The notes: generated by a model from the letters alone, not told the origin. DNA of 64,000 nt from Oscillospiraceae bacterium (GCA_017470325.1 JAFUES010000035.1:1-64000), one strand, 5' to 3'; shown: positions 53,841 to 62,466, numbered from the stretch's first letter. Translations and numbers: made by a program.

Positions 53841-54857
53841 TCAGGCCTGATCCGCTTCCTCCGGGGCCGCGTTGGGATCCAGTATGCTGATGCGGTGCCG
53901 GGGCACGGCCGGGCCGTGATCCTCCAGCTTGTAATCCGGGGCCAGGATGATCATCTCCGGCTCCAGAAAAACGCCGCTGTGTTCATAGACGGTCTTGCGG
54001 ATGTGCAGCATCAGATCGTACACATCATGGGACGTGGCGCCGCCGGTGTTGACCACAAAGCCCGCGTGCTTTTCCGAGACCTGGGCGCCGCCCACGCTGT
54101 AGCCCTTCAGGCCCGCCTGCTCGATAAGCGCCGCGGCAAAGTGGCCCTGGGGCCGCTTGAAGGCGCTGCCGGCGGAGGGCAGATCCAGCGGCTGCTTCTC
54201 CCGCCGCTTCTCATTCAACTCCCGCATCCGGGCGGCGATCTGCTCGCCGTTGTCCGGCTGCAGGCGCAGCACCGCGCTGAGCACCACGCAGCCGGGATGG
54301 GTCTGGAAATAGCTGCTGCGGTAGCCGAAGGCGCACTGCTCGTTTGTCAGCTCGTACATGCCCTGATCCGGCAGATAGAGGCAGACGACGCTCTCGATGG
54401 CGTCCTTCAGCTCGCCGCCGTAGGCCCCGGCGTTCATCATGCAGCCGCCGCCCAGACTGCCGGGGATGCCGCTGGCAAATTCCAGCCCGGCCAGGCCGTT
54501 CTGCTGGGCAAAGCTGGCAAGCTTGGAGAGAGACACCCCCGCCTCGGCGTAGATGGCGCCGTCCGGCAGGAGAAACAGCTTGGTGAGCTTTTCCGTGCTG
54601 ATGATGAACAGGTCCTGCAGCCCCTCATCAGGGAAGAGCAGATTGGTGCCGTTGCCCAGGATGAAGGGGGCCAGCTCCTGCTCTTTGAGCAGGCAGCAGA
54701 TCCTGGTCAGCGAGGTCACGTCCGAGGGGATGGCCAGGGCCCGCACCGGACCGCCGATCCGAAAGGAGCAGTGGGCCGACAGCGGTTCGTTTTCCAGCAG
54801 CTTCAGGCCGGGCAGCTCCCGCTTGATCTCTTCTATGGCTTTTTCCAGATTTTCCAT
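53841..54857 (-). CDS. murB: UDP-N-acetylenolpyruvoylglucosamine reductase
   Basis: 338 residues. An FAD enzyme that makes UDP-MurNAc for peptidoglycan. Motifs: FILGNGTNLLFPD, GIPGSLGGGCMMNAGAYGGE (FAD site), the Tyr-containing FGYRSSYFQ, the catalytic Ser in LPSAGSAFKRPQGHFAA and the Glu in SGVFLEPEMIIL. The type II form (no tyrosine loop) is usual in Firmicutes. It lies between hprK and rapZ, a conserved arrangement. The tail beyond residue 310 (after DYKLEDHGPAVP) is an unconserved extension. Confidence 0.95.
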   Translation of the reverse strand: MENLEKAIEEIKRELPGLKLLENEPLSAHCSFRIGGPVRALAIPSDVTSLTRICCLLKEQELAPFILGNGTNLLFPDEGLQDLFIISTEKLTKLFLLPDGAIYAEAGVSLSKLASFAQQNGLAGLEFASGIPGSLGGGCMMNAGAYGGELKDAIESVVCLYLPDQGMYELTNEQCAFGYRSSYFQTHPGCVVLSAVLRLQPDNGEQIAARMRELNEKRREKQPLDLPSAGSAFKRPQGHFAAALIEQAGLKGYSVGGAQVSEKHAGFVVNTGGATSHDVYDLMLHIRKTVYEHSGVFLEPEMIILAPDYKLEDHGPAVPRHRISILDPNAAPEEADQA

Positions 54858-54871
54858 ACGATCCTCCCAAA

Positions 54872-55810
54872 TCAGAACGCGCCGTTGTCGATGGCCAGAT
54901 CATGCTCCGCAGCCAGCATCTCGGCCGCGTTGTAGCCCATCTTCTTCTGGCGGTTGTTCATGGCGGCCAGCTCCAGGATCACGGCCAGGTTCCGGCCCGG
55001 GGTGACGGGGATGGTGACACAGGGCAGGGTCACGCCCAGAATCTTCTCCGTCTCGCTCTCCAGGCCCAGCCTGTCATAGGCCTTGCCCTGCTCCCAGTTT
55101 TCCATCTTGACCACCAGGTCGATGTTGGTCTCCGGCTTGACGGCGCCGACGCCGTAGATGTGGCGCACATTGATGACGCCGATGCCCCGCAGCTCCATGT
55201 AATAGCGGATGATGGCGGGGGCTGTGCCGGTGAGGGTATCCTTGCCCACCAGGCGGATCTCCACCGCGTCGTCGGCCACCAGGCGGTGGCCGCGCTTGAT
55301 GAGCTCCAGAGCGGTCTCGCTCTTGCCGATGCCGCTGTCGCCGGTGAGCAGCACGCCCTCGCCGTAGATCTCCACCAGCACGCCGTGGGTGGTCAGGCGG
55401 GGCGCCAGGTATTTATGCAGGGTGCTGATCAGATCGGCCTGGAAAGCGGAGGTGTCCTCATCGGTGATGAACAGGTTCCGGTCGTGTTTCCGGGCCATCT
55501 CCATGCATTCCTCCGAGGGCTTTACCCCGTGGCAGAGCACCAGGGCCGCGATGTCATAGCCCATGAAGCGGTCATAGGCGGCGCGGCGCTGCTCCTTGCT
55601 CAGGGTGTCCAGGTAGGTGCTCTCCACCCGGCCGATGATCTGGATGCGCCGGGGGTCGAAGTAATTGTAAAAGCCGGTCAGCTGCATGGCGGGACGGTTC
55701 ACGTCCGAGGTGGTGACCACGGCGGTCTCGTAGTCCCGGGAGGTGTGCAGCGGCCGCAGGCCATGCTCCTCCACAACGGTTTTCAGCTTCACGGTATATT
55801 TGGTTCTCAT
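54872..55810 (-). CDS. hprK: HPr kinase/phosphorylase
   Basis: 312 residues. It phosphorylates and dephosphorylates HPr at Ser46 in carbon catabolite control. The N-terminal regulatory domain (about 1-125) is followed by the kinase core with Walker A GVLLTGDSGIGKSETALEL near 155, the catalytic ADDAVEIRLV region and the C-terminal ITVTPGRNLAVILEL-like (IPVTPGRNLAVILELAAMN) motif. The gene heads the operon from its own promoter. No ptsH (HPr) lies in the window. Confidence 0.95.
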   Translation of the reverse strand: MRTKYTVKLKTVVEEHGLRPLHTSRDYETAVVTTSDVNRPAMQLTGFYNYFDPRRIQIIGRVESTYLDTLSKEQRRAAYDRFMGYDIAALVLCHGVKPSEECMEMARKHDRNLFITDEDTSAFQADLISTLHKYLAPRLTTHGVLVEIYGEGVLLTGDSGIGKSETALELIKRGHRLVADDAVEIRLVGKDTLTGTAPAIIRYYMELRGIGVINVRHIYGVGAVKPETNIDLVVKMENWEQGKAYDRLGLESETEKILGVTLPCVTIPVTPGRNLAVILELAAMNNRQKKMGYNAAEMLAAEHDLAIDNGAF

Positions 55811-55852
55811 AGGTAGTTCCTCCGCAGTTTATCGGCTGTTGTCTCTACCTTT

Positions 55853-55881
55853 ATATTAATCAATTCTGCCCGTTTTGGCAA
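55853..55881 (-). promoter_or_regulatory. hprK operon promoter
   Basis: Minus strand: TTGCCA (complement of 55876-55881), 17 bp spacer, TAATAT (complement of 55853-55858). Confidence 0.6.
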
Positions 55882-55937
55882 CTGTTTTTTCCACGCACCC
55901 GGGCGTAAAAAGCCCTGCAATTTCGCAAAAAAAGAGC

Positions 55938-55966
55938 TTGCAATTCATCTTCTCGTCTGCTATTAT
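55938..55966 (+). promoter_or_regulatory. rpmB promoter
   Basis: TTGCAA (55938-55943), 17 bp spacer, TATTAT (55961-55966), divergent from the hprK promoter. Confidence 0.7.
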
Positions 55967-56018
55967 ATATAAGCTGTCTTTTCGGCGGCAACTTACAAGC
56001 AAGGAGGTGCTTCAACTT

Positions 56019-56207
56019 ATGGCAAAGTGCCAGTTCTGCGACAAGGACATGTCCTTTGGTATCAAGGTCAGCCATTCTCACAGACGGTCCAACCGTACCT
56101 GGAAGCCGAATGTGAAGCGCGTCAAGGCCATCGTGGACGGCTCTCCCAAGCATGTCTACGTATGCACTCGCTGCCTGCGCAGCGGCAAGGTCACCCGCGC
56201 TGTGTAA
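56019..56207 (+). CDS. rpmB: 50S ribosomal protein L28
   Basis: 62 residues: MAKCQFCDKDMSFGIKVSHSH, then RRSNRTWKPNVKRVKA and VYVCTRCLRSGKVTRA. The two Cys pairs (residues 4/7 and 51/54) show the zinc-binding form. AAGGAGGTG precedes the ATG, and a terminator follows, so the gene is monocistronic. Confidence 0.97.
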   Translation: MAKCQFCDKDMSFGIKVSHSHRRSNRTWKPNVKRVKAIVDGSPKHVYVCTRCLRSGKVTRAV

Positions 56208-56232
56208 TTGAATCTTTGAATTACCCGAAACA

Positions 56233-56262
56233 AAGCCTGTCGTGCTCTACGACGGGCTTTTT
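56233..56262 (+). terminator. rpmB terminator
   Basis: AAGCCTGTCGT/ACGACGGGCTT (one G-U pair) with a five-base loop, followed by TTTTT. Confidence 0.88.
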
Positions 56263-56317
56263 TCGGTTTTCGGATCGACCGGCTATTAAATGCGGACGAA
56301 GTCTGTCGAAAAGCATC

Positions 56318-56346
56318 TTGCGCTACGGCGGATTCTTGGGTATACT
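56318..56346 (+). promoter_or_regulatory. xpt promoter
   Basis: TTGCGC (56318-56323), 17 bp spacer, TATACT (56341-56346), about 33 bases before xpt. No purine aptamer lies in this leader. Confidence 0.65.
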
Positions 56347-56378
56347 AAAGACAGGAAATACAAAAGGGAGGCTTGGCT

Positions 56379-56951
56379 ATGGAGCTGTTGGAAGAGCGCA
56401 TCCGCCACGAGGGCAAGATCCGCCCCGGCGGCATTTTGAAGGTGGACAATTTTCTCAATCATCAGATCGATTCGGCACTGTTGTTTGAGATCGCCAAGGA
56501 ATTCAAGCGCCTGTTTGAGGGCGAAGGGGTCAATAAGGTCCTGACCATCGAGGCCTCCGGCATCGCCATGGCCTCCATGACGGCCTATCTGTTCTCCTGT
56601 CCGCTGGTTTTCGCCAAGAAGAGCAAGAGCCGCAACATCAGCGACGACGTGTACTCCGTGGAGATCGAGTCCTTCACCCACGGCAATACCAACACGGTGG
56701 TGGTGTCCAAGGAGTATCTGGGACCCCAGGACCGGGTGCTGATCATCGATGACTTTCTGGCCACCGGCGCCGCTCTGGCGGGGCTTGTGAACCTGGTGGA
56801 CCAGGCGGGCGGCACCGTGGTGGGCGCCGGCATCGCCATCGAGAAGGCCTTTCAGGGCGGCGGCGATCAGCTGCGTGCCCAGGGCCTGCGGATCGAGTCT
56901 CTGGCGAAGGTCGCCTCCATGGACGACGAGGGCCATATCAGCTTCTGCTGA
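56379..56951 (+). CDS. xpt: Xanthine phosphoribosyltransferase
   Basis: 190 residues. It converts xanthine and PRPP to XMP in purine salvage. The start MELLEERIRHEGKIRPGGILKVDNFLNHQ and the PRPP-binding VLIIDDFLATGAALAGLV near 125 match the Firmicute Xpt family. GGGAGG lies eight bases before the ATG at 56379; a TTG two codons earlier is too close to it. In Bacillus xpt lies under a guanine riboswitch. Here the riboswitch instead precedes the transporter gene downstream, after a terminator. Confidence 0.94.
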   Translation: MELLEERIRHEGKIRPGGILKVDNFLNHQIDSALLFEIAKEFKRLFEGEGVNKVLTIEASGIAMASMTAYLFSCPLVFAKKSKSRNISDDVYSVEIESFTHGNTNTVVVSKEYLGPQDRVLIIDDFLATGAALAGLVNLVDQAGGTVVGAGIAIEKAFQGGGDQLRAQGLRIESLAKVASMDDEGHISFC

Positions 56952-56956
56952 GAATG

Positions 56957-56992
56957 AAAAACCGGGCAAGCCTTGATGCCGCCCGGTTTTTT
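56957..56992 (+). terminator. xpt terminator
   Basis: AAAAACCGGGC/GCCCGGTTTTT with a 13-base loop and a final U-tract, six bases after the xpt stop. Confidence 0.88.
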
Positions 56993-57053
56993 CCTTGGGC
57001 AAAGCGCACAAAATGGCGCTGTCGAAAATGGTAAAATCGGAGAGTTTTCCGGC

Positions 57054-57082
57054 TTGACTTTTGCCCGTCATACTGATACTCT
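57054..57082 (+). promoter_or_regulatory. Promoter of the riboswitch-controlled importer gene
   Basis: TTGACT (57054-57059), 17 bp spacer, TACTCT (57077-57082), just upstream of the aptamer. The -10 is weak. Confidence 0.5.
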
Positions 57083-57104
57083 ATTAACGTCAAAAGTACA
57101 TATT

Positions 57105-57177
57105 TTTTCGATATATAGCAAATGATATGGATTTGAAGTCTCTACCCGGACGCCGTAAATGACCGGACTATCGAAAA
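57105..57177 (+). ncRNA. Purine riboswitch aptamer, guanine type
   Basis: P1 is TTTTCGATA (57105-57113) with TATCGAAAA (57169-57177). P2 is CAAAT/ATTTG with loop GATATGG, and the core GAAGTCTCTACC and loop CCGTAAATG follow the purine riboswitch consensus. The residue that pairs with the ligand is C (57168), in GGACTATCG, which selects guanine or a related oxopurine rather than adenine. Confidence 0.9.
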
Positions 57178-57178
57178 C

Positions 57179-57218
57179 GCCGCAACGGACAGCGCTGTGC
57201 TGGCCGCGTCGGCTTTTT
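57179..57218 (+). terminator. Riboswitch expression-platform terminator
   Basis: GCCGCAACGGACAGC and GCTGGCCGCGTCGGC form an imperfect 15-position stem (11 pairs) with loop GCTGT, followed by TTTTT. It starts two bases after P1, so guanine binding should favour termination (an OFF switch). Confidence 0.7.
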
Positions 57219-57390
57219 GCGGGGGCTTCCATCCGGCCTCTGCTTTTTTATTTTCCCCGAAGAAACCGCCCCCGTTTCGGTTTCTTCTGACGCCGTCCCT
57301 TCACTGCAATAGCGGTTTAGGTGAAGCCGAGGGGGGCCCTTGCGGTTCCCTCCCGGCACCAATAAAAATCTTATGATGAGGAGAACAAGA
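57219..57390 (+). other. Leader between riboswitch terminator and the importer gene
   Basis: 172 bp without a gene. It contains a 10 bp stem GAAGAAACCG/CGGTTTCTTC (57259-57287) of unknown role, not followed by a U-tract. Nothing else recognisable before the ribosome site GAGGAGA. Confidence 0.5.
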
Positions 57391-58641
57391 ATGAAAAAGA
57401 TCATCGCACTGCTGCTCGCTCTGGTCATGGTCGTTGCTCTGGCCGCCTGCGGTTCCTCCGCTCCCGCAGCCTCCACTGCGCCTGCCGCTGAAGAGCCTGC
57501 CGCCGCTGAGCCCGCTGCCGAGCCCGCTGCTGAGCCCGCTGTCAAGGTCGGCTTCATCTTCCTGCATGACGAGCAGTCCACCTACGACCTCAACTTCATG
57601 AAGGCCGCTCAGGAAGCCTGCGAGAAGCTGGGCGTCCCCTATGTCCTCAAGGTCAATATCCCCGAGGGCCAGGAGTGCTACGAGGCCGCCATGGATCTGG
57701 TGGATGAAGGCTGCAACATCGTCTTCGCTGACTCTTTCGGTCATGAGGATTACATGATCCAGGCCGCCAAGGAGTGCCCCGATGTGGAGTTCTGCCATGC
57801 CACCGGCACCAAGGCCCACACCGAGAATCTTGCCAACTATCACAACGCTTTTGCCTCTATTTATGAGGGCCGTTACCTGGCCGGCATCGCCGCCGGCATG
57901 AAGGTCAAGGAAATGATCGACAGCGGCAAGATCACCGCTGATCAGGCCAAGATCGGCTACGTCGGTGCCTTCACCTATGCGGAAGTTATTTCCGGTTACA
58001 CCTCCTTCTTCCTCGGTCTGCGCTCCATCGTTCCCGAAGCCACCATGGAAGTCACCTTCACCGGCTCCTGGTATGACCTGGCGCTGGAGCAGGAAGGCGC
58101 TCAGAAGCTGATCGGTGACGGCTGCGTCCTCATCAGCCAGCACGCCGACTCCCTCGGCGCTCCCTCCGCCTGCGAGGCCGCCGGTATCCCCAACGTCTCC
58201 TATAACGGTTCCACCATCGAAGCCGGCCCCAACACCTTCATCGTCTCCTCCCGCATCAACTGGGCGCCCTACTATGAGTACATCATCGGCCAGGTCGAGG
58301 CCGGTGAGCCCATCGTCGCCGACTGGACCGGCAGCATCGCCACCGGTTCCGTGGAGCTGACCGATGTGAACGAGGCCGTTGCCGCCGAGGGCACTGTCGA
58401 AGCCATCGCCGAGGCCAAGGCCGCTTTCGAGGCGGGCACCCTGCATGTGTTTGACACCGCCACCTTCACCAAGGACGGCGCCGCGCTGGACAGCTACATG
58501 GCCGACGTTGACACCGATCCCGCTTACACCCCCGACACCGAAGTGGTCGCCGACGGATACTTCCACGAGTCCGAGTTCCGCAGCGCCCCTTACTTCGACG
58601 TTCAGATCGACGGCATCACCCTGCTGGATACCGCGTTCTAA
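57391..58641 (+). CDS. BMP-family substrate-binding lipoprotein (nucleoside/purine importer)
   Basis: 416 residues. The signal peptide ends in a lipobox with Cys20 (LAAC), then an Ala/Pro/Glu linker (about 22-50). The mature part matches the basic membrane protein/PnrA-like family: KVGFIFLHDEQSTYDLNFMKA, CNIVFADSFGHEDYMIQAA, ASIYEGRYLAGIAAGMK and IGYVGAFTYAEVISGYTSFFLG. PnrA-type proteins bind purine nucleosides. The start at 57391 follows GAGGAGAAC. A guanine-type riboswitch controls its leader and three transporter genes follow, so the substrate is most likely a purine nucleoside or base. Confidence 0.9.
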   Translation: MKKIIALLLALVMVVALAACGSSAPAASTAPAAEEPAAAEPAAEPAAEPAVKVGFIFLHDEQSTYDLNFMKAAQEACEKLGVPYVLKVNIPEGQECYEAAMDLVDEGCNIVFADSFGHEDYMIQAAKECPDVEFCHATGTKAHTENLANYHNAFASIYEGRYLAGIAAGMKVKEMIDSGKITADQAKIGYVGAFTYAEVISGYTSFFLGLRSIVPEATMEVTFTGSWYDLALEQEGAQKLIGDGCVLISQHADSLGAPSACEAAGIPNVSYNGSTIEAGPNTFIVSSRINWAPYYEYIIGQVEAGEPIVADWTGSIATGSVELTDVNEAVAAEGTVEAIAEAKAAFEAGTLHVFDTATFTKDGAALDSYMADVDTDPAYTPDTEVVADGYFHESEFRSAPYFDVQIDGITLLDTAF

Positions 58642-58653
58642 TCAAACATCCTG

Positions 58654-58680
58654 CGGCAGGCTCCCTTTCGGAGCCTGCCG
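58654..58680 (+). terminator. Hairpin after the binding protein gene
   Basis: CGGCAGGCTCC/GGAGCCTGCCG with a five-base loop, 13 bases after the stop. It has no U-tract and may instead stabilise the abundant binding-protein mRNA. Confidence 0.6.
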
Positions 58681-58690
58681 GCAATGCTGC

Positions 58691-58732
58691 AAAGGGCAGC
58701 GCAGTGACTTTTGCCGCCGCGCTGCCCTTTGT
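58691..58732 (+). terminator. Terminator between binding protein and ATPase genes
   Basis: AAAGGGCAGCGC/GCGCTGCCCTTT with a 16-base loop; followed by GTTGTATTGTTG. It probably reduces read-through into the ATPase gene. Confidence 0.65.
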
Positions 58733-58739
58733 TGTATTG

Positions 58740-58768
58740 TTGCTCTTTCAGCAGAATTCTGATACAAT
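58740..58768 (+). promoter_or_regulatory. Internal promoter of the importer ATPase and permease genes
   Basis: TTGCTC (58740-58745), 17 bp spacer, TACAAT (58763-58768). If used, ATPase and permeases escape the riboswitch. Confidence 0.55.
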
Positions 58769-58801
58769 AAGAATCACTCTTTCTAAAGGAGCGTGACGCC
58801 T

Positions 58802-60331
58802 TTGGATAACAAGACCGCCGCAGTCAAAATGCGGAACATCACCAAGACCTTTGGCCCGGTCGTCGCCAACGACAAGGTCTGGCTGGATATTTACCGGGGG
58901 GAGATCCTGGCCCTGCTGGGAGAAAACGGCAGCGGCAAGACCACCCTGATGAACATGCTCTCCGGCATCTACTTCCCCGACGAGGGAGAGATCTCCATCG
59001 ACGGCAAAGAAGTCGTTATCCGCTCCCCCAAGGATGCCTTTGACCTGGGGATCGGTATGATCCATCAGCATTTCAAGCTGGTGGATGTGCTCACCGCGGC
59101 GGAGAATATCGTCCTGGGCCTGGAGGGCAAGCTGGATCTGAAGGCCGCCCGGGAGCGGATCCGGGGGATCTGCGACGCTTACGGCTTCGAGGTGGACCCG
59201 GACCAGAAGATCTACGACATGTCGGTCTCCCAGAAGCAGACCGTGGAGATCGTAAAGGTTCTGTATCGGGGCGCAGACATCCTGATTCTGGACGAGCCCA
59301 CCGCGGTGCTCACCCCCCAGGAGACGGATAAGCTCTTCGCCGTGCTGCGGAACATGCGCGACGACGGCAAGGCCGTGGTCATCATCACCCATAAGATGCA
59401 CGAGGTGGAGGCCCTGTCCGACCGGGTGGCCATCCTGCGCCACGGCCAGTTCATCGGCGACATGCCCACCAAGAACACCAACGCCCAGGAAATGACCAAC
59501 ATGATGGTGGGTCATGCGGTGACCCTGAACATCGACCGGCCCGACCCAGTGGACCCCAAGCCCCGGATCGAGGTCAAGAATCTGACCGTGCGCAGCATCG
59601 ACGGGATCCTGAAGCTGGAAGACGTGTCCTTCACCGCCAATTCCGGGGAGATCCTGGGCATCGCCGGTATCTCCGGCTGCGGTCAGAAGGAACTGCTGGA
59701 GGCCATTGCCGGCCTGCAGCCGGTGGAGTCCGGCAGCATCTCCTACATCGAAGACGACGGGAGCCGGGAAGAGCTGATCGGCAAGGACCCGCTGAGCATC
59801 CAGCAGATGGGTGTGAGCCTCTCCTTCGTCCCCGAGGACCGGCTGGGCATGGGCCTGGTCGCCAACATGGACCTGAGCGACAACATGATGCTCCGTTCCT
59901 TCCGCAAGGGACATTCTGTGTTCACCGACCGGAAGACGCCGCGTCAGCTGGCGCTGGACGTAGTGGAGGAGTTGGACGTGGTCACGCCCGGCGTCTCCAC
60001 GCCGGTGCGCCGCCTGTCCGGCGGCAATGTGCAGAAGGTGCTGGTGGGCCGTGAGATCGCCTCGGCGCCCACGGTGCTGCTGACCGCCTATGCGGTGCGC
60101 GGCCTGGACATCAATTCTTCCTATACCATTTATGATTTGATCAACAAGCAGAAGGCCGCTGGGGTCGCCGTCATCTATGTGGGCGAGGATCTGGACGTGC
60201 TGCTGGAGCTGGCGGACCGGATCCTGGTGCTCTGCGGCGGCAAGGTCAGCGGCATCGTGCCCGGCCGGGGCGCACTGAAACGGGATGTGGGCATGATGAT
60301 GACGAAGCTGGGAGGAAATGCCGATGAATAA
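58802..60331 (+). CDS. ABC transporter ATP-binding protein, BMP/nucleoside importer type (two NBDs)
   Basis: 509 residues. Two tandem nucleotide-binding domains, as in NupO/YufO. The first has Walker A LLGENGSGKTTLMNMLSG near 37, signature MSVSQKQTVEIVKVL and Walker B ILILDEPTAVLTPQE. In the second the Walker A is replaced by IAGISGCGQKELLEA and Walker B by VLLTAYAVRGLDI, so it lacks the catalytic Glu. This degeneracy is typical of the family. The TTG at 58802 lies 10 bases after AAAGGAG; a GTG at 58793 is too close to it. The stop overlaps the first permease gene by eight bases. Confidence 0.9.
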   Translation: MDNKTAAVKMRNITKTFGPVVANDKVWLDIYRGEILALLGENGSGKTTLMNMLSGIYFPDEGEISIDGKEVVIRSPKDAFDLGIGMIHQHFKLVDVLTAAENIVLGLEGKLDLKAARERIRGICDAYGFEVDPDQKIYDMSVSQKQTVEIVKVLYRGADILILDEPTAVLTPQETDKLFAVLRNMRDDGKAVVIITHKMHEVEALSDRVAILRHGQFIGDMPTKNTNAQEMTNMMVGHAVTLNIDRPDPVDPKPRIEVKNLTVRSIDGILKLEDVSFTANSGEILGIAGISGCGQKELLEAIAGLQPVESGSISYIEDDGSREELIGKDPLSIQQMGVSLSFVPEDRLGMGLVANMDLSDNMMLRSFRKGHSVFTDRKTPRQLALDVVEELDVVTPGVSTPVRRLSGGNVQKVLVGREIASAPTVLLTAYAVRGLDINSSYTIYDLINKQKAAGVAVIYVGEDLDVLLELADRILVLCGGKVSGIVPGRGALKRDVGMMMTKLGGNADE

Positions 60332-61424
60332 CAAGACGCATACTCCGCTTTTTCATGTGACCAAACGGGGCGCCATGGCCTGGTACCAGTCCTGGGGTAT
60401 CCGCGGAGCCGCTCTGATCCTGGCCCTGCTGGTCTGCGCCCTGGTGACCACGCTGGTCACCGGACTCAACCCCATCCAGGTCTATGCGACCATCTTCCAG
60501 GGCTCCTTCGGCTCGGCACGCCGGGCTTGGGTCCTGTTCCAGAACCTGGCGATCCTGCTGTGCGTCTCCCTGGCGATCACGCCCGCGTTCCGTATGCGCT
60601 GCTGGAACCTGGGCGGCGACGGACAAATGCTCATGGGCGGCCTGGCCACGGCGGCCTGCATGATCCTCCTGGGCGACAAGCTCCCCAATTGGGCGGTCAT
60701 TCTGCTGATGATCGTGACCAGCGTGATCGCGGGCGCTGTCTGGGCGGCGATCCCGGCCATCTTCAAGGCCAGGTGGAACACCAACGAGACCCTGTTCACC
60801 CTGATGATGAACTATATCGCCACCCAGCTGGTGGCCTATTACATCATCATCTGGGAAGTGCCCAAGGGCGCCGGCAAAATCGGCATCATCAATCAGACCA
60901 GCCAGGCGGGTTGGCTGCCCACCATCGGCTCGTATAAATATCTTTTGAATATCATCGTGGTCGCCGTGATCTGCGTGATCATGTATGTGTATCTGAACTA
61001 TTCCAAGCACGGCTACGAGATCTCCGTGGTGGGCGAGAGCGAGCGTACCGCCCGCTATGTGGGTATCAAGGTGGAGCGGGTCATCGTCCGCACCATGCTG
61101 CTGTCCGGCGCCATCTGCGGCATTGCGGGCATGCTCCTGGTGGGCGGCACCGAGCATACGCTGACCACCACCATCACCGCCAGCCGGGGCTTTACCGCTG
61201 TCATGGTCTCCTGGCTTGCCAAGTTCAATCCCATCTGGATGGTGCTCACCAGCTTCCTGCTGGTGTTCCTGGAACGCGGCGCCGGCCAGATTGCCACGAA
61301 CTTCAGCCTCAGCGCGTCCTTCGCCGATATCCTGACGGGCATCATCCTCTTCTTTATCATAGGCAGTGAGTTTTTCATCAACTATCAGATCAAGTTCCGC
61401 CATGGCGCGGGAAAGGAGGAATGA
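60324..61424 (+). CDS. ABC transporter permease, nucleoside importer (first of two)
   Basis: 366 residues. About ten membrane helices, with the family motifs LGGDGQMLMGGLATAACMIL, WNTNETLFTLMMNYIATQL and the C-terminal GESERTARYVGIKVERV, as in BPD_transp_2/YufP-type permeases that pair with BMP proteins. GGAGGAAATG overlaps the ATPase end, so the ATG at 60324 is used, seven bases from the ribosome site. A second permease follows after three bases. Confidence 0.9.
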   Translation: MNNKTHTPLFHVTKRGAMAWYQSWGIRGAALILALLVCALVTTLVTGLNPIQVYATIFQGSFGSARRAWVLFQNLAILLCVSLAITPAFRMRCWNLGGDGQMLMGGLATAACMILLGDKLPNWAVILLMIVTSVIAGAVWAAIPAIFKARWNTNETLFTLMMNYIATQLVAYYIIIWEVPKGAGKIGIINQTSQAGWLPTIGSYKYLLNIIVVAVICVIMYVYLNYSKHGYEISVVGESERTARYVGIKVERVIVRTMLLSGAICGIAGMLLVGGTEHTLTTTITASRGFTAVMVSWLAKFNPIWMVLTSFLLVFLERGAGQIATNFSLSASFADILTGIILFFIIGSEFFINYQIKFRHGAGKEE

Positions 61425-61427
61425 GCC

Positions 61428-62417
61428 ATGTTTGATTTTATCTCCTTCATTCCCCGTGCCATCATGCAGGGCGTGCCCCTGCTTTTCGGTAGCACCGGCG
61501 AGACGTTGACCGAGAAATCCGGCAACCTGAACCTGGGCATCCCCGGCATCATGTATGTGGGCGCCATCAGCGGCGTCATCGGGGCTTTCTTCTATGAGCA
61601 GTCCGCGGGGGCGGCCATGAACGGCTTTCTGGCGGTGGCGATCCCGCTGTGCTGCTGCCTGCTGGGCTCTCTGCTGATGGGCCTGCTGTACTGCTTTTTG
61701 ACCGTGACGCTCCGGGCCAACCAGAACGTGACCGGCCTGGCTCTGACTACCTTCGGCGTGGGCTTCGGCAATTTCTTCGGCGGCTCCCTTATCAAGCTCT
61801 CCGGCAGCCCGGTCCCGGCCATCGTGCTGTCCAACACGGCGGGGTACTTCCGCAAGTCCCTGCCCTTTGCCGCCAGCACCGGCGCCATTGGCAAGCTCCT
61901 GTTCAGCTACGGCTTCCTGGCCTATCTGGCGGTGATCATCGCGCTGGTCGCCGCGTACATCCTCAAGCGCACCCGGGTGGGCCTGCACCTGCGGGCCGTG
62001 GGCGAGAGCCCCAACACCGCCGACGCAGCCGGCATCAATGTGGGCCGGTATAAGTATGTGGCCACCTGCACCGGCTCCATGGTCGCGGGCCTTGGCGGTC
62101 TGTACTACATCATGGACTACACCTCCGGCATCTGGTCCAGCGACGCCTTTGGCGACCGCGGCTGGCTGGCCATCGCCCTGGTCATCTTCACCGTGTGGCG
62201 GCCCAATGTGGGCGTGCTGGCCTCCTTCCTGTTCGGCGGCCTGTATATCCTGCATATGTACATCCCCTCCGGCATGAACCTGGCCGTCAAGGAGCTGTAC
62301 AAGATGTTCCCCTATGTGGTCACCATCATCGTGCTGGTCCTCTCCAGCATGCGTAACAAGCGGGAAAATCAGCCGCCCGCCTCTCTGGGCCTGGCCTACT
62401 TCCGCGAAGAACGATAG
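61428..62417 (+). CDS. ABC transporter permease, nucleoside importer (second of two)
   Basis: 329 residues, about eight to ten membrane helices. It has the typical N-terminus GVPLLFGSTGETLTEKSGNLNLGI and the loop LHLRAVGESPNTADAAGINVGRYKY of NupQ/YufQ-like permeases. With the ATPase and the first permease it forms the membrane channel of the purine importer. A strong terminator follows 16 bases after the stop. Confidence 0.9.
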   Translation: MFDFISFIPRAIMQGVPLLFGSTGETLTEKSGNLNLGIPGIMYVGAISGVIGAFFYEQSAGAAMNGFLAVAIPLCCCLLGSLLMGLLYCFLTVTLRANQNVTGLALTTFGVGFGNFFGGSLIKLSGSPVPAIVLSNTAGYFRKSLPFAASTGAIGKLLFSYGFLAYLAVIIALVAAYILKRTRVGLHLRAVGESPNTADAAGINVGRYKYVATCTGSMVAGLGGLYYIMDYTSGIWSSDAFGDRGWLAIALVIFTVWRPNVGVLASFLFGGLYILHMYIPSGMNLAVKELYKMFPYVVTIIVLVLSSMRNKRENQPPASLGLAYFREER

Positions 62418-62433
62418 ACGAGAAACGATTCGA

Positions 62434-62466
62434 CAGCCGCCCGGCATCATGCCGGGCGGCTGTTTT
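62434..62466 (+). terminator. Importer operon terminator
   Basis: CAGCCGCCCGGCAT/ATGCCGGGCGGCTG, a 14 bp stem with a very short loop, followed by TTTT. Confidence 0.9.

Noticed and set aside
60246..62450. Long minus-strand frame opposite the permease genes
   Set aside because: Gly/Ala/His/Gln-rich, no start signal; the permeases have clear family motifs.
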